From an uncultured Oscillospiraceae bacterium (GTDB lineage: Bacteria; Bacillota; Clostridia; Oscillospirales; Ruminococcaceae), in assembly GCA_910588145.1 (NCBI GenBank), contig CAJUPO010000012.1, positions 1-63,515 of the forward strand: a stretch of 63,515 nt of DNA. The letters run 5' to 3'. The position numbers and the translations under genes were made by a program. Shown one piece after another: positions 59,669-63,515 of the stretch (position 1 is its first letter; each line of letters starts with the position of its first letter). The notes under the pieces are model-generated. The model had not been told where the DNA came from and searched no databases. It saw only the letters and a list, made by a program, of their open reading frames with translations.

Positions 59669-59697
59669 TTGACAAGTGCCGCCTTTTTTGTTATAAT
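59669..59697 (+). promoter_or_regulatory. Consensus promoter of the PerR-like gene
   Basis: TTGACA (59669-59674), 17-bp spacer, TATAAT (59692-59697) with an extended -10 (TGT). I did not find a clear Per box. Confidence 0.88.
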
Positions 59698-59742
59698 ATC
59701 CATAGTACATTTGCAAACATTAGTTATCGGCAGGAGTTTGAT

Positions 59743-60150
59743 ATGCGTTATTCAAAGCAGCGTGAGCTTATTTTCAATACGGTTTTACAGAATAAGATTC
59801 ATCCTACAGCGGATTTCGTTTATAATAAACTTAAGCTGGATCACCCTGAGTTGAGTCTTGGTACGGTTTATAGAAATCTGAACTTTTTAGCTGAACATAA
59901 TATGCTGCTCAAAATAAGCGTTCCAAACGGTTCCGACAGATTTGACGGCAGCGCCTTTCCTCATCACCATCTTATATGCAAAAAATGTGGAAGGGTCTTT
60001 GACATCGATGTACCTGAATTAAACGGACTTTATGAACGTGCAGAAAATAACAACGGATTTATTATAGACCGCTGTTCATTGGCTTTCGAAGGCGTCTGCA
60101 TTAACTGTTCTGACGAAATTATCAAAAACAATGATACAAGTAATACATAA
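59743..60150 (+). CDS. perR: Fur family regulator, PerR-like
   Basis: This 135-aa regulator has a winged-helix domain (1-75) with LGTVYRNLNFLAEHNML as recognition region and a metal domain with FPHHHLICKKCGRVFDID and CINC. The two CxxC pairs make the structural zinc site; the HPTADFVY His and HHH match PerR metal ligands. It probably senses peroxide in this anaerobe. Fur or Zur remain possible. AGGAG precedes the ATG. Confidence 0.88.
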   Translation: MRYSKQRELIFNTVLQNKIHPTADFVYNKLKLDHPELSLGTVYRNLNFLAEHNMLLKISVPNGSDRFDGSAFPHHHLICKKCGRVFDIDVPELNGLYERAENNNGFIIDRCSLAFEGVCINCSDEIIKNNDTSNT

Positions 60151-60170
60151 AGTATCTTCATTGTTTTTTT
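60126..60170 (+). terminator. First terminator after perR
   Basis: AACAATGATAC and GTATCTTCATTGTT form a bulged stem followed by T7. It overlaps the 3' end of perR. Confidence 0.6.
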
Positions 60171-60190
60171 CTTTCTCTATACCATATGTG

Positions 60191-60230
60191 CAAAAGAGCA
60201 TCGTGTTTAACGATGCTCTTTTGTTTTTTA
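60191..60230 (+). terminator. Second terminator, between perR and the convergent ABC genes
   Basis: A perfect 13-bp stem (CAAAAGAGCATCG with CGATGCTCTTTTG) is followed by T6ATTT on the plus strand. Confidence 0.88.
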
Positions 60231-60231
60231 T

Positions 60232-61587
60232 TTATACCTCTCGCCTTATAAAGCCATCCCATGCGGTAAGAATAAATACCACCATGTGAACTGCAATAAC
60301 TACAAGATTAAATGTTAATGTCTGTCCTGCAAAGCTTGTATTTCCATTTAGTGTGCCCGCAAGAGAAAGATTAGAGAATATCAGGTATCTTCCCCAGTCA
60401 AAATGCAATTGCTGTAAAAACAATACAATAGTATTTCCGCCAACATATGCCATTACGCTGACGCCGATTGCAAGGGCGGAGCTTCTTGCAAGAGAAGAAA
60501 TTGCAAATGCAAGAGTTGCCATTACTATCATTTCAACACTGCTCAGCATAAACTGAAGGAATACATATAGGAAACCGGAAATCGATGTTACAGTATCTCC
60601 GGAAATACTCAGATAAGACGCTGATAGATTATCTGCACCAAACATAATCATCGTTGCAAGCATTGTTATCAGATATGCTGCAAAAATAAGAACATATCCA
60701 AAGCTTATAGATGTAAAATACTTAGAAGCTAATATCTTCCACCGTTTTACCGGATTTATCAGCAAAAATTTAATTGTTCCGGTTGAAAATTCACTTGACA
60801 CTATACCGCCGCTGATGATTATTATAATTACACCAATAATTGATACAACCGATGTTGACGATCCAAAAACGTTCCAGAAATCAAATTTGCTTGTTTCCAT
60901 CCAGGAATAATTTTCGGAGATGTCATATGATACGTTCTTATCAAGTCTATACTGATAAAGCTGCACTTCCTTACTTAGTTCTTCATATTGAAGAGTATCA
61001 ACTTCTCCTCCGTTTTCCTTGGCATTATCCATTTCTGCAAGCGATGCCTTGGCATTCTCTAATGCGCTGACAACACTGTATTTCCAATTGTCTGATGACG
61101 GACTGACATTGTTATCAATACAATATCTGTAAATATTTTTTTCTGCTTCGCTCAGTCTGTCAGATAAACTTAATGCGGATTCAAAAAATTTCTTCCAGTC
61201 ATTATTCTTTATGCCATTGTCCATTTCATTGATAATATCCTGCGGTACTGAAGTATCATTCTTTGAGTCAAAATAAAGATAGCATGCCTCATTACGCCAG
61301 TCATCTTCATAAATTTTATTATCAAGCTTATACTGGTATTTCTCTGCTTCCTGTTCCCAATTTTCAGTTTTTACTTCTTTAAGATAATCTATTTCTGATT
61401 TATAATATTCTACACATTCGCTGTCTGTTCTGCCGCCTAAATAAGTGTTAACTGTGTGTTCGCCAATCAGAGCCAGCACTGAACATCCAACCGATACAAT
61501 AAGCATCATTCCTATCAGTACCCATGTACTAACCTTGGAAAACATTTTTGTATATTCGTTTTTAACAAGATTTATAAATTTACGCAA
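60232..61587 (-). CDS. ABC-2 type permease
   Basis: This 451-aa protein has one N-terminal membrane helix (about 20-40), a long extracytoplasmic region of roughly 180 aa, and five C-terminal helices with GGIVSSEFSTGTIKFLL, typical of BcrB/NatB-like permeases. The start is TTG at 61587, with AGGGGG 8 nt upstream; it overlaps the ATPase gene by 8 bp. The large extracellular region might hold a peptide or ion-sensing role, which is unknown. Confidence 0.85.
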   Translation of the reverse strand: MRKFINLVKNEYTKMFSKVSTWVLIGMMLIVSVGCSVLALIGEHTVNTYLGGRTDSECVEYYKSEIDYLKEVKTENWEQEAEKYQYKLDNKIYEDDWRNEACYLYFDSKNDTSVPQDIINEMDNGIKNNDWKKFFESALSLSDRLSEAEKNIYRYCIDNNVSPSSDNWKYSVVSALENAKASLAEMDNAKENGGEVDTLQYEELSKEVQLYQYRLDKNVSYDISENYSWMETSKFDFWNVFGSSTSVVSIIGVIIIIISGGIVSSEFSTGTIKFLLINPVKRWKILASKYFTSISFGYVLIFAAYLITMLATMIMFGADNLSASYLSISGDTVTSISGFLYVFLQFMLSSVEMIVMATLAFAISSLARSSALAIGVSVMAYVGGNTIVLFLQQLHFDWGRYLIFSNLSLAGTLNGNTSFAGQTLTFNLVVIAVHMVVFILTAWDGFIRREV

Positions 61588-62527
61588 TCTGACTGCCCCC
61601 TGACTTTGTAAGTTCAATAAATACATCCTCAAGCTTTTTATTCTCAACTGGCGCTACTGTTCCAAGACGTATTCCGCTGCTTATTAAGCGATCAGTTATA
61701 TCAAAAAGCAGTTCCTCTTCATTCGCCTTTGGAATACTTATCTGAATATGCTTGTCATCCTGAATTTTCTTTTTATCTTTTCCTATGAAATTCAGTAGAT
61801 CAACAGCAGCTTCACAATTGCTTACCCTGAGGATATATGACGAATCATTTCCCGCAGACGCTGAGATCATTTCTTCAACAGTCTGTACTCCCTTGAGTTT
61901 ACCATTTACAATAATTCCAACCCTGTCACACATAAGTTCCATCTCAGACATAAGGTGGCTGGAAACTATTACACAAATTTTTTCCTTATGTGCAAGATTC
62001 TTAAGAATATCTCTCAATTCCTTTATTCCCGCCGGATCAAGTCCATTGGTTGGCTCGTCGAGAATCAACAGCTTTGGTTTATGAAGAATTGCTTGTGCAA
62101 CGCCTATTCTTTGACGCATACCAAGAGAGTACTTTCCTACCTTGCCATTAATACGGTTCTTTAATCCAACAAGCTCAACAACTTCTTGTATACGAGCTTC
62201 TGAAATTCCGCCTCGCATTCTTGCATACTGTCTCAGATTCTTTATTCCGGACATATACTTATACAATTCCGGATTTTCGACGATTCCGCCTACATTCCTC
62301 ATTGCACCTTCAAAATCCTTGGCAATGCTTTTGCCGTCAATTAATATACTTCCTTCATCCAATCTAAGAAGACCTACCGCAATCTTTATTGTAGTAGTCT
62401 TACCTGCACCATTGGGTCCAAGAAAACCAAAAACTTCTCCTGGGTATGTTTCAAGGGAAATGTCATGCAGAATTTGTTTTTTTCCAAAGTATTTGTTTAG
62501 GTGATCTATTTTTAAAGCCGGAGTCAT
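61580..62527 (-). CDS. ABC transporter ATP-binding protein, BcrA-like
   Basis: This 315-aa ATPase has Walker A GPNGAGKTT, signature YSLGMRQR, Walker B LLILDEPTNGLD and the H-loop SSHLM. A C-terminal regulatory extension of about 85 aa follows. It is coupled to the permease downstream and overlaps the upstream gene by 4 bp. BcrA-like transporters often give resistance to cell-wall antibiotics; the role here is inferred. Confidence 0.92.
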   Translation of the reverse strand: MTPALKIDHLNKYFGKKQILHDISLETYPGEVFGFLGPNGAGKTTTIKIAVGLLRLDEGSILIDGKSIAKDFEGAMRNVGGIVENPELYKYMSGIKNLRQYARMRGGISEARIQEVVELVGLKNRINGKVGKYSLGMRQRIGVAQAILHKPKLLILDEPTNGLDPAGIKELRDILKNLAHKEKICVIVSSHLMSEMELMCDRVGIIVNGKLKGVQTVEEMISASAGNDSSYILRVSNCEAAVDLLNFIGKDKKKIQDDKHIQISIPKANEEELLFDITDRLISSGIRLGTVAPVENKKLEDVFIELTKSGGSQIA

Positions 62528-63225
62528 TCTTCAGTACCTCCTTCACTATTTAGTGATGTAACATTACTATTCCAACCGTTCCAATCTGTATAAGCAATTT
62601 TCCATTTGTCTCCAACCTTTTTCATAATGAAAACATAAGATCCATTATAAGTGATCTTAGACAAATGTTCAGAAAATACCACGGCATTATCACTGAAATC
62701 TAAAACCGGCATTATATACCCCGGATTTATGAAAAATGGATTTCCGGCAAATTCAGCAACAATCTGACAATTAAGGCTTACAGTTGCATATCCTGGTCCT
62801 GCCTTGCTTATATTGACATTTTCTGTATGAGCTGACCATTTTGTTATATAACCATTTCCGTTGTTTTCATGGTTGTCATCATTAAACTGTGACATAATCA
62901 TAGATTTATAATCGTCACGAGTCATACCATAAAACATTCTCTGCTGTCCCTTTTCATAAGTCCAGTACTTACTCATCAGCTCGTTGACAGCGATCTCTCT
63001 TTCATTTTTGTCCGATGCGCTTATCTTGAAATCAATATTCTGAAGATTTTCAGGAGTTACAGCAACATCTTCAATTTCTGAAATATACTCCTTTAGAGTC
63101 TGGGCAATCTGCGGCTTGTTCTTTTTGAATGAATTCATATCAAAGATAATATAAATTACAAACCCGATCAGTATCAGACCGGCAAGTACAAGACCTCTGT
63201 TCACTTTTTTTAAAAAGCGTTTCAT
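62524..63225 (-). CDS. Membrane-anchored protein of the ABC operon, unknown
   Basis: This 233-aa protein has one N-terminal membrane helix (about 11-29) and a large extracytoplasmic domain rich in aromatic residues. A tail segment VGDKWKIAYTDWNG recalls NTF2-like domains, weakly. I do not recognise a family. It is the first gene of the ABC operon, overlapping the ATPase start by 4 bp, so it probably forms a substrate-binding or sensor part. Confidence 0.75.
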   Translation of the reverse strand: MKRFLKKVNRGLVLAGLILIGFVIYIIFDMNSFKKNKPQIAQTLKEYISEIEDVAVTPENLQNIDFKISASDKNEREIAVNELMSKYWTYEKGQQRMFYGMTRDDYKSMIMSQFNDDNHENNGNGYITKWSAHTENVNISKAGPGYATVSLNCQIVAEFAGNPFFINPGYIMPVLDFSDNAVVFSEHLSKITYNGSYVFIMKKVGDKWKIAYTDWNGWNSNVTSLNSEGGTEE

Positions 63226-63284
63226 TGATACATCTCCTTACTTGTAATGTGTGTACTATTTGTCATAGAACACTTAATGTAAAG

Positions 63285-63327
63285 ATTATAGCACTAAATT
63301 TTATATTTGTCAAGTACTAAATTTTAT
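63285..63327 (-). promoter_or_regulatory. Promoter with direct repeats for the ABC operon
   Basis: Minus strand TTGACA (63308-63313), 17-bp spacer, TATAAT (63285-63290) with an extended -10 (TGC). A 12-bp direct repeat actaaattttat (plus strand, 63293-63304 and 63316-63327) flanks the -35 with a 23-bp period, about two helical turns. This looks like a tandem operator. Confidence 0.8.
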
Positions 63328-63348
63328 TTTTCACATATTTTTATACGA

Positions 63349-63380
63349 CAAAAAAGCCTGTCAATAATTTGACAGGCTTT
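63349..63380 (-). terminator. Terminator after tRNA-Lys
   Basis: A perfect 12-bp stem (AAAGCCTGTCAA with TTGACAGGCTTT) is followed by a T tract on the minus strand. Confidence 0.85.
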
Positions 63381-63455
63381 GGTGCACCATCGGGGGCTCG
63401 AACCCAGGACCCACTGATTAAGAGTCAGTTGCTCTACCAACTGAGCTAATGGTGC
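63380..63455 (-). tRNA. tRNA-Lys (CTT)
   Basis: A 76-nt tRNA with acceptor stem GCACCAT/ATGGTGC, encoded CCA and anticodon loop CUCUUAA, so anticodon CUU reading AAG. Confidence 0.92.
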
Positions 63456-63461
63456 ATAATA

Positions 63462-63515
63462 TGGCTCCCCAAGTTGGACTCGAACCAACGACCCTGCGGT
63501 TAACAGCCGCATGCT
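63462..63515 (-). tRNA. tRNA-Asn (GTT), partial
   Basis: The 3' part of a tRNA with encoded CCA, T-arm GGTTCGAGTCC and anticodon loop CUGUUAA (GUU, Asn). Its 5' half lies beyond the window edge. It precedes tRNA-Lys by 6 bp, so the two form a cluster. Confidence 0.88.

Noticed and set aside
59698..59742. Per box for autoregulation of perR
   Set aside because: The sequence after the -10 does not show the TTATAATnATTATAA type palindrome.
63324..63512. A 62-aa minus-strand ORF at the right edge
   Set aside because: It runs through tRNA-Lys and tRNA-Asn; a known false ORF type.

Overview
The window looks like chromosome of a Gram-positive, spore-forming, cellulosome-making gut or rumen Firmicute close to Ruminococcus. 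Three secreted proteins carry dockerin modules: a GH48 cellulase (27.5-30.3 kb), a GH26 mannanase (41.2-43.2 kb) and a CAP-domain protein (58.3-59.2 kb). Sporulation is suggested by a SpoVM micropeptide gene (13.7 kb), a SpoIVFB-like M50 protease and a SpoIIQ-like M23 protein. The DNA is AT-rich, promoters are of the SigA type (TTGACA-17-TATAAT, often with an extended -10), and ribosome binding sites are strong AGGAGG-like.

Left part (0.2-27.4 kb), almost all on the minus strand: tRNA-fMet; tig-clpP-clpX; a block running rplS, two tandem lepB genes, rbgA, rnhB, yraN, thrC and a metallophosphoesterase; two radical-SAM-associated genes; an M50 protease with a small membrane partner; and a tightly packed run from yicC to spoVM (yicC, remA, gmk, rpoZ, priA, def, fmt, yugP-like, rsmB, rlmN, prpC, prkC, rsgA, thiN, spoVM). 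That run links RNA polymerase omega, protein N-terminal processing, rRNA modification, ribosome GTPases, Ser/Thr signalling and spore-coat morphogenesis, in an order well known in Firmicutes.

Middle part (27.4-53.2 kb): GH48-dockerin, divergent from a GldA/GldF/GldG/DUF4340-like ABC cluster; the SpoIIQ-like protein; a heterodimeric ABC exporter with one degenerate ATPase site; a TPR protein; CBM35-GH26-dockerin with a four-and-a-half-copy linker repeat; a two-gene acyl-CoA dehydratase/activase system; ackA; cdd; a ROK glucokinase; an HD protein; and a cytoplasmic GH13 enzyme fused to DUF1653. Together these give polysaccharide attack outside the cell and sugar phosphorylation and acetate formation inside it.

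Right part (53.0-63.5 kb): a 50-residue Asn/Gln-only-like protein with a structured leader, an LtaS-like membrane sulfatase, HD and SDR genes, two small proteins, a c-di-GMP-I type riboswitch with its own terminator in front of the CAP-dockerin gene and coaX, a PerR-like regulator, a three-gene ABC system with a repeat-flanked promoter, and tRNA-Lys and a partial tRNA-Asn.

The most interesting items are the riboswitch-controlled dockerin/CAP gene, the presence of two dockerin types, the Asn/Gln-rich micro-ORF with its leader, the GH13-DUF1653 fusion and the repeat-flanked ABC promoter. I saw no CRISPR array, insertion sequence, prophage or rRNA. All family names come from reading motifs by eye; no database search was run.
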